From Prevotella sp. MA2016 (GTDB taxonomy: Bacteria; Bacteroidota; Bacteroidia; Bacteroidales; Bacteroidaceae), in NCBI RefSeq assembly GCF_000619825.1, contig NZ_JHUW01000007.1, forward strand, positions 62,001-126,000: DNA of 64,000 nucleotides, read 5' to 3'. Under the pieces are notes generated by a model. It did no database searches. It was not told where the DNA came from and saw only the letters and a program-made list of their open reading frames with translations. The translations under genes and the position numbers were made by a program. Below are positions 42,773 to 49,730 of this stretch, in pieces (position 1 is the stretch's first letter; each line of letters opens with the position of its first letter).

Positions 42773-43606
42773 ATGGCAAAAATAGATCTTATAGACAACA
42801 GCTGGGTTGACCTCGTGTTTGAGGGTAAGAACACAGCTTATGGAGCTTATCAATTGCGCAAGAATACTGGTGTACGTAACCTGAAGGCACTGATCACAAT
42901 GTTTGCAATCTTTGCTGCCATCGCAGCCATCGTTATTGCAAAGGTGTCTATCGATAACTACATCGCATCACGTAACGCAGCCATCGAAACCGACGTCGAA
43001 TTGGCCAGTCTGGCTGAGAAGAAAGAGGCTAAGGTGGAGAAGAAAGATGAGCCCGAACCCGAGAAGATTGAGATTGAGAAAGTCAAGAGCTCTGTAGCCT
43101 TCACCGTTCCTGAGATTAAGAAGGACGATGAGGTAAAGGAAGAGCAGGAGATGAAGTCACAGGAAGAACTGCAGGAAACCAACACCGCTATCGGTGCCTT
43201 CACTGTTGAGGGTAACGACGAGACTGCTGGTGAAGTGCTGAAGGTAAAGGAAACTATCGCAGAGCCCGAGCCTCCAAAGGTTGAGGAGACAAAGGTATTC
43301 GACGTGGTAGAGGAAATGCCACAGTTCCCTGGTGGTAGCTCAGCTCTGTTCGAGTATCTGTCTAAGAATATCAAGTATCCAGTAGTAGCCGAGGAGAACG
43401 GTGTACAGGGTCGTGTTGTTGTAACCTTCGTTGTAGAGCGTGATGGTTCTATCACCGACGTGAAGGTTGTGAAGAGCGTTGACCCCTCACTCGACAAGGA
43501 GGCACAGCGCGTTGTTAAGTCAATGCCACACTGGATTCCTGGTAAGCAGAACGGTAGCGCAGTACGTGTGAAGTACACCGTACCTGTAACATTCCGCCTG
43601 CAGTAA
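42773..43606 (+). CDS. tonB: TonB energy-transducing protein
   Basis: 277 residues. A cytoplasmic start (VFEGKNTAYGAYQLRKNTG, typical of Bacteroidota TonB) is followed by a membrane helix near 40-60 (ALITMFAIFAAIAAIVIAKV). A long Glu/Lys/Pro linker spans the periplasm. The C-terminal domain (about 185-277) has PQFPGGSSALFEYLSKNIKYP, GVQGRVVVTFVVERDGSI and WIPGKQNGSAVRVKYTVPVTF. It contacts TonB boxes of outer-membrane transporters. Fourth gene of the exbB operon. Confidence 0.95.
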   Translation: MAKIDLIDNSWVDLVFEGKNTAYGAYQLRKNTGVRNLKALITMFAIFAAIAAIVIAKVSIDNYIASRNAAIETDVELASLAEKKEAKVEKKDEPEPEKIEIEKVKSSVAFTVPEIKKDDEVKEEQEMKSQEELQETNTAIGAFTVEGNDETAGEVLKVKETIAEPEPPKVEETKVFDVVEEMPQFPGGSSALFEYLSKNIKYPVVAEENGVQGRVVVTFVVERDGSITDVKVVKSVDPSLDKEAQRVVKSMPHWIPGKQNGSAVRVKYTVPVTFRLQ

Positions 43607-43624
43607 TACTCAACAAAATCTGAA

Positions 43625-44584
43625 ATGAACGCATTCAACAAATTATATCAATTAGTTGGATTAACACTGATATTAGGCTTGCTCCACGCATGTGGGAGCA
43701 AGCCTAATCCTGAAAAGGAGAAAGCATATCAGAAGGCAGCCAGCATACTGACAGCCGACGAGAGTTTCTACCCTATCATAGACGAGGAACTCTACTATTT
43801 CACCAATCAGACTCTTGACTCAATCACACCTATTTATATCAATGAGCAGGATGCAGTCAAGAAGTTGATGAAACAAGAAACATGGCTGGCATTCACCACA
43901 CGCGACTTTACAAGCAATGAACGCCAGACACTGATTAGTCAGAAATTCCTGCCAAGAGCCATCCCCGTGGCTTACGACGGACTGGCCATCATCGTCAACA
44001 ACTCAAACCCCGACTCGTGTATCACCATCAAGGACTTTGCACGTGTACTGAAAGGGGAAATTACTAAGTGGGATGAGATATACCCACAGAACAAACTGGG
44101 AGTCATCGACGTGGTATTCGACAATCCACTATCGAGCACTGTGCGCTGGTGCGTTGACTCCATACTTGGTGGTAAGCAGTTTGGTGCACCCAACATCGGT
44201 GCCGTAAAGACTAGCGCCGCAGTGATCGACTATGTAGAGAACCATCCAAACTCGCTTGGTATTATCGGTTCAAACTGGCTCAACGACAAGCGCGACACCA
44301 CCAACGTCACCTTTAAGAAGAATATAACAGTGATGGGCGTATCAAAGCTCGACTCAGCAACGAGATACAACAGCTGGAAGCCCTATCAGTACTATCTATA
44401 TAATGGCAATTATCCACTGCGCCGCACCATCTATGCACTACTCAATGACACGCGCAACGGAGTGCCAAGCAGCTTCACACACTTCGTACAGCTGCCAAAA
44501 GGACAGAAAATCATCCTGCGTTTCGGTCTGCTGCCCCGCACAGCCAATATGAACGTAAGGGATGTGATAGTCAACAAGGAGTGA
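43625..44584 (+). CDS. PstS-like substrate-binding lipoprotein
   Basis: 319 residues. Lipoprotein signal with Cys23 (LLHAC), then GSKPNPEKEK. The core has the phosphate-binding-protein-like fold pattern: VAYDGLAIIVNNSNPDSCITIKDFARVLKGEITKWDEI, then NPLSSTVRWCVDSIL and NHPNSLGIIGSNWL. No pstCAB genes are near. Its place 18 bp after tonB, inside the TonB/ExbB operon, speaks against simple phosphate import. A role in the cell envelope with the TonB system is possible but unproven. Confidence 0.82.
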   Translation: MNAFNKLYQLVGLTLILGLLHACGSKPNPEKEKAYQKAASILTADESFYPIIDEELYYFTNQTLDSITPIYINEQDAVKKLMKQETWLAFTTRDFTSNERQTLISQKFLPRAIPVAYDGLAIIVNNSNPDSCITIKDFARVLKGEITKWDEIYPQNKLGVIDVVFDNPLSSTVRWCVDSILGGKQFGAPNIGAVKTSAAVIDYVENHPNSLGIIGSNWLNDKRDTTNVTFKKNITVMGVSKLDSATRYNSWKPYQYYLYNGNYPLRRTIYALLNDTRNGVPSSFTHFVQLPKGQKIILRFGLLPRTANMNVRDVIVNKE

Positions 44585-44661
44585 GGCTTTAAACTATTCG
44601 CTCCACCAAACGTCAAAGAAGAGAGAATTATATATAAATGTATAACTTAAAAACAGAAATT

Positions 44662-46086
44662 ATGAAAGCAATTAAATATCTAATGATGGGTGCGTTGCTG
44701 ACAGGTTTCAGCGCCACCGCCAATGCACAGGAAGCAGAGCTCAACGCAGCTCTCGACGGTATTAAGTCAAAGGCTCCCAACGTAGCCGAGTTAGCAAAAG
44801 CTGCCTATAAGAAGAACAAGAAGGATGCTGCCGCTCTGATAAAGATCGGTCAGGCATTCTACGCTCAGAAGGACACAGCCAATGCTCGTTTGTTTGCCAA
44901 CTACGCTAACGAAGCCGGTAAGCCAAAGTATCAGTATGCACCAGCCTATCTGCTGTTGGGTGACATCGAGTCAGCCTATGGAACAGATGGTGGTAAAGCC
45001 GCAGGTTTCTACAACCAGGCTATCACTTTCGACCCAAAGAACCCCGAGGGTTACAAGAAGTGGGCTATGGTTTACCGTAAGATCAGTCCAAGTCAGGCTG
45101 CCAAGAAGCTGCAGGACATGAAGGTTCAGTGCCCTAACGAGGACATCGACGCTTTCACCGCCCACATCTACATGCTGGCTGGCGATGAGAAGCAGGCTTA
45201 TGAGAACTATACCAAGGCTAACATCGACAAACTTGACAAGCTGGGCTTGAACGAGTTCGTACGTTGCAGCTACTTCACCGGTCACTTCCAGGATGCTCTC
45301 CGTGCTGCCGAGGCTGGTATCAAGCTCGAGCCACGCAACCCAACATTCAACCGTCTGGCTATGTTCTCAAACTATGAGTTGAAGAACTATGAGGCTGCAA
45401 AGAACTACATCCACAAGTATTTCTTCGAGACCGACAGTGCCAAAGTTTCTGAGTACGACCACTTCTACACAGCCCTTATCTATCAGGCTCTGGAGGACAA
45501 GGCTAATATGTACGCTCACTACGACAAGGCTCTCGAGCTGGTTAACGATCAGTCAATGATCAAGCGCTGGTCTATCCTGAAGAGTGTTTCTGACTCTTAT
45601 CTGAAGGATAAGGAGTTCGACAACGCCCTGAAGTACTACGATCAGTATCTGGCTTGCAAGCCAAACGTTGACTCTGACGATATGGAAGGTGTAGCTAAGA
45701 TCTATTCTAAGTATGCTGATGAGGACCAGGCTCGTAAGGCAGAGTTCATCAAGAAGGCTATCGAGGCTTATCATGCAATGGCTGAGAAGTTCCCAGTACA
45801 GACCACATACGCAGCTTACCAGTGCGCTACCATGAACAATAAGCTCGATAAGAATGGTGAGAAGGGTCTTGCAAAGGCCGACTACCAGAAGGTAGTAGAG
45901 CAGCTGGAGGCAAAGGCAGATCGCTCTAAGGGTGAGAACACCATGCTGAAGTATAGTCTGCACTACCTGATGTCTAACGCTTTCCTGTTCGGTAAGAACA
46001 AGCCATTGGCAAAGGAGTATGCCAACAAGATTCTGGCCATCGACCCAGACTATGCTCCTGCACAGCAGATTCGTGACCTGAAGTAA
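44662..46086 (+). CDS. Exported TPR-repeat protein of the exbB-tonB operon
   Basis: 474 residues from 44662, which gives the signal peptide MKAIKYLMMGALLTGFSATA, cut near NAQ. The rest is helical tetratricopeptide repeats, for example KDAAALIKIGQAFYAQKD, PAYLLLGDIESAYGT and ALKYYDQYLACKPNVDS. It should be periplasmic and act as a protein-binding scaffold. It closes the six-gene exbB operon (75-bp gap after the PstS-like gene) and is followed by a terminator. Partner proteins cannot be read from the sequence. Confidence 0.85.
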   Translation: MKAIKYLMMGALLTGFSATANAQEAELNAALDGIKSKAPNVAELAKAAYKKNKKDAAALIKIGQAFYAQKDTANARLFANYANEAGKPKYQYAPAYLLLGDIESAYGTDGGKAAGFYNQAITFDPKNPEGYKKWAMVYRKISPSQAAKKLQDMKVQCPNEDIDAFTAHIYMLAGDEKQAYENYTKANIDKLDKLGLNEFVRCSYFTGHFQDALRAAEAGIKLEPRNPTFNRLAMFSNYELKNYEAAKNYIHKYFFETDSAKVSEYDHFYTALIYQALEDKANMYAHYDKALELVNDQSMIKRWSILKSVSDSYLKDKEFDNALKYYDQYLACKPNVDSDDMEGVAKIYSKYADEDQARKAEFIKKAIEAYHAMAEKFPVQTTYAAYQCATMNNKLDKNGEKGLAKADYQKVVEQLEAKADRSKGENTMLKYSLHYLMSNAFLFGKNKPLAKEYANKILAIDPDYAPAQQIRDLK

Positions 46087-46108
46087 TTTCAGCACTATCA
46101 TACAAAGA

Positions 46109-46142
46109 AAGAGGTGTTCAGAAATGAACATCTCTTTTTTTA
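46109..46142 (+). terminator. Terminator of exbB-tonB operon
   Basis: GAGGTGTTCA pairs with TGAACATCTC around GAAA (one G-T pair), followed by seven T. Confidence 0.88.
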
Positions 46143-46148
46143 TGAGTC

Positions 46149-46235
46149 TTTTCCAACTTAGAAAAGAATGTTTTCTAACTTAGAAAACATCAGTTTCCAA
46201 TAAAGAAAACAGGTGTTTCCAATTTGGAAACACCT
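46149..46235. repeat. Array of four palindromes with an exact 22-bp period
   Basis: Four units with core TTTCYAAnTTRGAAA are centred at 46157, 46179, 46201 and 46223. Units 2 (46168-46190) and 4 (46211-46235) are perfect palindromes with 11- and 12-base arms and one central base; units 1 and 3 pair only in the core, unit 3 imperfectly. Seven-base linkers vary. The array lies between the tonB operon terminator and the ferredoxin stop, in a convergent gap. It may end ferredoxin transcription, but the period suggests more. Confidence 0.9.
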
Positions 46236-46262
46236 GCTATACTTTTAATATGTCCTATCTTA

Positions 46263-46430
46263 TTAGGGAAGGCTGATAGCCTCAGAGGGACAAACAGAAG
46301 CACAAGTACCACACTCTGTGCAGAGATCGGGGTTGATAGAATACTTCTCACCCTCAGAAATAGCCTCTACTGGGCACTCACCCTGACATGTACCGCAAGC
46401 GATGCAGTCATCACCAATTACATATGCCAT
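46263..46430 (-). CDS. 2[4Fe-4S] ferredoxin
   Basis: 55 residues, too short for many gene finders. MAYVIGDDCIACGTC opens the protein. Two CxxCxxCxxxCP motifs are complete: Cys9, 12, 15, 19 and Cys38, 41, 44, 48, each followed by Pro. This is the clostridial-type ferredoxin that carries low-potential electrons in anaerobes. It is a single-gene unit with a full-match promoter. The DNA on the other strand has an open frame here that is only its shadow. Confidence 0.95.
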   Translation of the reverse strand: MAYVIGDDCIACGTCQGECPVEAISEGEKYSINPDLCTECGTCASVCPSEAISLP

Positions 46431-46483
46431 AATTCTTAATCAATTTAAATTGTTAATACTGTTAATACTTATTTTTAATGATG

Positions 46484-46515
46484 CAAAGGTACAACAAAAT
46501 TTTGTGCATACCAAA
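46484..46515 (-). promoter_or_regulatory. Promoter of ferredoxin gene
   Basis: Minus strand TTTG (46515-46512), 20 nt, TACCTTTG (46491-46484). Leader about 50 nt. Confidence 0.78.
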
Positions 46516-46602
46516 CTTTAGGTAGAAAAATTTAGTAATTTATACAATGTCGAAATAAGATATAACACAATAAGAAGCCTTTTTTTGCGTTAATATAACA
46601 GA

Positions 46603-47310
46603 ATGAGATACAGATTACTAACAATCATTGCAGCCATCTGTCTCGCTACAGTGAGCATGGCACAGAAAAGGTATGTGATACAGCACAAGCCCTATATCGA
46701 CTTGCGCCCTATGCACTTTGGAATATCAGTAGGTATGAACTTGCAGGATATAGAATTTGAGACTGAAGCTCCCTATGTATGTGATGCCGACAGATGGAAT
46801 GCCGGCTTCTCGGTTGGCGTGCTTGCCGACATGCGCCTATCAAACCATCTGAACCTGCGCGTATCGCCCACCATGCACTTTGGTGCTAAGCATCTTACGC
46901 TGCACAACATGGCCGACCTTGATGCTAACGGCATACCAAGAACAGAGACGCAGGACCTGAAGAATACCTATCTTACGGTACCTGTAGATCTGAAGTTTTC
47001 AGCCCAGCGATGGAACAACATACGTCCCTATATGCTGGCTGGCATGAGCGGTATGCTGAACCTCACCAATAAGAGTCAGGAGATTGTACAACTGAACCGC
47101 ACCGACCTGATGCTGGAAATAGGACTGGGCTGCGACCTCTATCTGCCATTTTTCAAACTGGCACCAGAGCTGAAGTTCTGCTATGGTCTAGGCAACAAGA
47201 TAGACAAAAGTCACGTGGACAACCTGAAGGATGACAACAAAAAATCGTATGCCAACGCCATCAAGAGCGGGCATACGAAGATGATAGTATTAACTTTCTA
47301 TTTTGAATAG
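46603..47310 (+). CDS. porT: PorT-family outer-membrane protein (type IX secretion)
   Basis: 235 residues. Signal peptide MRYRLLTIIAAICLATVSMA, cut before QKRYVIQH. The start of the mature protein, KPYIDLRPMHFGISVGMNLQDIEF, is the PorT/SprT signature, followed by amphipathic strands of an eight-stranded-type barrel and a C-terminal strand MIVLTFYFE. PorT is needed for T9SS function in P. gingivalis. Family assignment is good; that it is the true T9SS PorT rather than a paralogue rests on the N-terminal signature. It converges with the metallophosphatase gene with a 2-bp gap. Confidence 0.8.
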   Translation: MRYRLLTIIAAICLATVSMAQKRYVIQHKPYIDLRPMHFGISVGMNLQDIEFETEAPYVCDADRWNAGFSVGVLADMRLSNHLNLRVSPTMHFGAKHLTLHNMADLDANGIPRTETQDLKNTYLTVPVDLKFSAQRWNNIRPYMLAGMSGMLNLTNKSQEIVQLNRTDLMLEIGLGCDLYLPFFKLAPELKFCYGLGNKIDKSHVDNLKDDNKKSYANAIKSGHTKMIVLTFYFE

Positions 47311-47312
47311 TC

Positions 47313-48155
47313 TTACTTCTCGAATGTGAGCACCAGTTTACCAACAAACACACCGTGCTTGCCATTCTGATCGTCAGGGATCATCTTTCCTGTCTTATCA
47401 GCCGCATACTCCACGGTTGGCATGTAGGTATGGGTATGACCACCCAGCACCAAGTCGCAGCCCTCAGTCTCACGGATGAACTGCTGATCGGGATATTCAG
47501 ACACCTGCCAGCCCAGATGAGAGAGACAGATGACCACATCACACTTTTCCTGCTTACGCAGTATGTCGATATATTTCTGAGCCGTCTCTGCTGGATCAAG
47601 GAACTTCACACCTTTGCAGTTCGCATTCGACACCAGCCCCTTCAAAGGTGCACCAAGCGCAAACACGCCAATCTTCAGTCCGTTGCGCTTGATTGTGATA
47701 TAATCCTTCACAAGGCCTTCACAAGGCGTACCCGTAAAGTCGTAGTTAGAGCAAACTACAGGGAACGTAGCCATACGGAACAACTTGGCCAAATTCTCCA
47801 GGCCAAAGTCGAACTCATGGTTACCAATCGTCACTGCGTCATAGCCCATTTGGTTCATCAAACCTATCTCCACCTCACCTCTGAAAAGCGTGTAGAAACC
47901 TGAACCCTGAGAGAAGTCGCCAGAATCGAAGAGCAACAAGTCAGGATGCTGCTGTCGCTGTTCTTTCAGCATATTGACACGACGCAAGAAACCGCCACGC
48001 CCAGCAATATCTTTATTGTCAAGATTCATATTCAGTGGCATGATGCACGAATGGGTATCATTCGTGTGAAGCACCACCAACTGCTTCTTCGTTTTAGCGC
48101 CAACTGAAATAACAGTCATCAACGCTACTATTATAATAAAGCTAAATCTACGCAT
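47313..48155 (-). CDS. Metallophosphatase, 5'-nucleotidase N-terminal-type
   Basis: 280 residues with signal peptide MRRFSFIIIVALMTVISVGA. It has the calcineurin-type metal site of UshA/5'-nucleotidase: VLHTNDTHS, FDSGDFSQG, TIGNHEFDFG, CLSHLGW, and LGGHTHTY. It should hydrolyse nucleotides or related phosphates in the periplasm with two metal ions. The C-terminal substrate-binding domain is not part of the chain but is the separate gene upstream, 3 bp away. The two products probably form one enzyme. Confidence 0.92.
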   Translation of the reverse strand: MRRFSFIIIVALMTVISVGAKTKKQLVVLHTNDTHSCIMPLNMNLDNKDIAGRGGFLRRVNMLKEQRQQHPDLLLFDSGDFSQGSGFYTLFRGEVEIGLMNQMGYDAVTIGNHEFDFGLENLAKLFRMATFPVVCSNYDFTGTPCEGLVKDYITIKRNGLKIGVFALGAPLKGLVSNANCKGVKFLDPAETAQKYIDILRKQEKCDVVICLSHLGWQVSEYPDQQFIRETEGCDLVLGGHTHTYMPTVEYAADKTGKMIPDDQNGKHGVFVGKLVLTFEK

Positions 48156-48158
48156 AAC

Positions 48159-48923
48159 TTATTGAACTTTAATTCTACCTTCTACTTTAGAGTCAACAAC
48201 CACACCACGCGCCTGGTGGTCCTTGAAGTAGTTGATAATAAGGAATCGGGTGTTATTACTCTTATCATTTGGAGCCACCACATTGGTGCCTTCTTTCAGA
48301 GCTGGCATACCATCATTACCCTCAATCAGGTAGTTGATAGTAGCCACACGATACTCAGCCTTAGGATCAATCTCCTGTCCATGCAACTTGCTCGACACGA
48401 GTTTACCATCCTTCGTAATCACCAACTCTACCCCATGGCTCACACCTTCGCCATTCCTCTTGGCTATCTGGTGGAACAATTCAAGCACGCGCTCGCCTGT
48501 CAGGGTGATAAAACAAATTCTATTCTCAAACGGAGCCACATCGAGCACATCACCATAGCTTACCTTTCCCTTGGTCAGATCGGCACGAATACCACCCATA
48601 TTGTAGATACCCAGCACCGGTTTCTCACCATAGTCTTTGGCAGCCCACACCAGGATATCAGCCAACAGATTAGAGAGATCACTCTCAGGCGTGGTGGCAT
48701 GCATATTGTGAGCCACCTCACCCACGATAGGTCCCATGATACTATCGTTTATACGCTTAAAAGGCTCCAGAAACTTTACAGCAGCCTCATCAGGATTCTG
48801 ATCGAATCGCTCATCCACAATAACTCTAGTGCGCTCAACACCAGACAGTTGGAAATGCTTAGTAGCGCACGAACAGAGCATCAATGACGCCATCGAAGCA
48901 TAAAAAAATCGCATTATCTTCAT
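48159..48923 (-). CDS. 5'-nucleotidase C-terminal domain lipoprotein
   Basis: 254 residues from 48923 (48914 also possible). Lipoprotein signal MKIMRFFYASMASLMLCSC, with the lipobox Cys in LCSC. The body is the 5'-nucleotidase C-terminal domain: ESDLSNLLADILVWAAK, YNMGGIRADLTKGKVSYGDV, FENRICFITLTGERVLELF and YRVATINYLIEGNDGM. It normally binds the nucleotide base and completes the active site of the metallophosphatase domain. Here it is a stand-alone lipoprotein, first of a two-gene unit. Confidence 0.9.
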   Translation of the reverse strand: MKIMRFFYASMASLMLCSCATKHFQLSGVERTRVIVDERFDQNPDEAAVKFLEPFKRINDSIMGPIVGEVAHNMHATTPESDLSNLLADILVWAAKDYGEKPVLGIYNMGGIRADLTKGKVSYGDVLDVAPFENRICFITLTGERVLELFHQIAKRNGEGVSHGVELVITKDGKLVSSKLHGQEIDPKAEYRVATINYLIEGNDGMPALKEGTNVVAPNDKSNNTRFLIINYFKDHQARGVVVDSKVEGRIKVQ

Positions 48924-48944
48924 TATTATTTGCTTTTTATGCTG

Positions 48945-48952
48945 CAAAAATA
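48945..48952 (-). promoter_or_regulatory. -7 box of 5'-nucleotidase genes
   Basis: Minus-strand TATTTTTG, 21 nt before the ATG at 48923. No clear -33 box. Confidence 0.5.
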
Positions 48953-48994
48953 CAAAAAATATCCGAAATATTTCTTCGAATCCAAAAAAAGTTG

Positions 48995-49002
48995 TAACTT
49001 TG
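48995..49002 (+). promoter_or_regulatory. -7 box of rplS
   Basis: TAACTTTG; expected transcript start near 49006 gives a leader of about 90 nt. Confidence 0.6.
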
Positions 49003-49005
49003 CAC

Positions 49006-49097
49006 CCGCTTTTCGGCGTAATCGCTGGCAGGAGGTTTCGTGAGGCCTGTTATGTTGCGTTGGAACGATACAACAATTTAATTATATAAAAAGTACA
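49006..49097 (+). promoter_or_regulatory. rplS leader, possible ribosomal-protein autoregulation element
   Basis: A leader of about 92 nt, long for a single-gene unit. AGGTTT pairs with AGGCCT around CGTG, and GTTG with CAAC around a small inner stem further down. The AGGAGG inside the first hairpin is about 50 nt from the ATG, too far to be a ribosome site. No known leader family was recognised. Confidence 0.35.
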
Positions 49098-49457
49098 ATG
49101 GATTTAATTAAGATTGCTGAAGAAGCATTTGCAACCGGCAAGAAGTTCCCAGAGTTCAAGGCTGGTGACACAATCACTGTCGCTTACAAAATTATCGAGG
49201 GTTCAAAGGAGCGTATCCAGCTCTATCGTGGTGTAGTAATCAAGATTGCTGGTCACGGTGACAAGAAGCGCTTCACTGTACGTAAGATGTCAGGCACCGT
49301 TGGTGTAGAGCGTATCTTCCCAATCGAGTCTCCCAACATTGAGAGCATCGAGGTTAACAAGGTAGGTAAGGTTCGCCGCGCTAAGCTTTACTATCTGCGC
49401 AAGCTTACTGGTAAGGCTGCTCGTATTAAGGAGAAGCGCCACAACGTTGGTGAATAA
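49098..49457 (+). CDS. rplS: 50S ribosomal protein L19
   Basis: 119 residues. Complete L19: [11 protein letters not shown] start, [60 protein letters not shown], and [19 protein letters not shown]. It sits at the interface between the 30S and 50S subunits. It is transcribed alone from 48995-49002 and ends at a strong terminator. Confidence 0.98.
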   Translation: MDLIKIAEEAFATGKKFPEFKAGDTITVAYKIIEGSKERIQLYRGVVIKIAGHGDKKRFTVRKMSGTVGVERIFPIESPNIESIEVNKVGKVRRAKLYYLRKLTGKAARIKEKRHNVGE

Positions 49458-49462
49458 AAAAG

Positions 49463-49501
49463 AAAAAGAGGCTGCACCTAAGTGTGCGAGCCTCTTTTTT
49501 T
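49463..49501. terminator. Terminator of rplS, shared with converging small gene
   Basis: AGAGGCT-GCAC pairs with GTGTGC-GAGCCTCT (one bulge) around CTAA, with A-rich and T-rich flanks on both strands. It therefore probably stops transcription in both directions; the stop of the 50-residue gene overlaps it. Confidence 0.88.
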
Positions 49502-49652
49502 ATTCCCCATGCAAGGCATGTTGAAAATCATCCCAACTCTGGAATCCTGCTAACAATGCCAATCGATCGAGTGTTTTCTTATCAGGTTTCTTCAGAATCT
49601 CCTTCTCAACTGCCTCCAGCAGCTTTCGAAGCGCCAAACGTTTTTTCTCCAT
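49500..49652 (-). CDS. Small helical protein (50 residues), unknown function
   Basis: The frame starts at MEKKRLALRKLLEAVEKEIL and ends LALLAGFQSWDDFQHALHGE. It is predicted to be two helices, basic then acidic/amphipathic. I believe short proteins ending in a GFQ.W.DF..ALHG motif are widespread in Bacteroidota, which supports a real gene, but I know no function. A TAATTTTG box lies 22 nt upstream, and the stop codon overlaps the bidirectional terminator. Confidence 0.7.
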   Translation of the reverse strand: MEKKRLALRKLLEAVEKEILKKPDKKTLDRLALLAGFQSWDDFQHALHGE

Positions 49653-49674
49653 GTTAATAACATTAAGTTTGGTG

Positions 49675-49682
49675 CAAAATTA
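49675..49682 (-). promoter_or_regulatory. -7 box of the 50-residue protein gene
   Basis: Minus-strand TAATTTTG, 22 nt before the ATG at 49652; back to back with the box at 49696. Confidence 0.5.
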
Positions 49683-49695
49683 CAAAAATAATTTG

Positions 49696-49703
49696 TACCT
49701 TTG
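49696..49703 (+). promoter_or_regulatory. -7 box of AICAR transformylase gene
   Basis: TACCTTTG, 27 nt before the ATG at 49731. It excludes the TTG at 49701 as a start. Confidence 0.6.
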
Positions 49704-49730
49704 CACACAGAAACAAAAAATATCGCAAAA

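Noticed and set aside
43625..44584. Phosphate ABC transporter component PstS in the strict sense
   Set aside because: No pstC, pstA or pstB is near and the gene lies in the TonB/ExbB operon; only fold-level similarity is claimed.
46149..46235. CRISPR array
   Set aside because: The repeats are palindromic and the spacers only 7 bases, with no cas genes; it is a palindrome array of another kind.
46224..46439. Plus-strand frame of 71 codons
   Set aside because: It is the shadow of the minus-strand ferredoxin, whose eight Cys are perfectly spaced.
49025..49045. AGGAGG in the rplS leader as a Shine-Dalgarno site
   Set aside because: It is about 50 bases from the ATG and inside a hairpin; other genes in the window do not use such sites.
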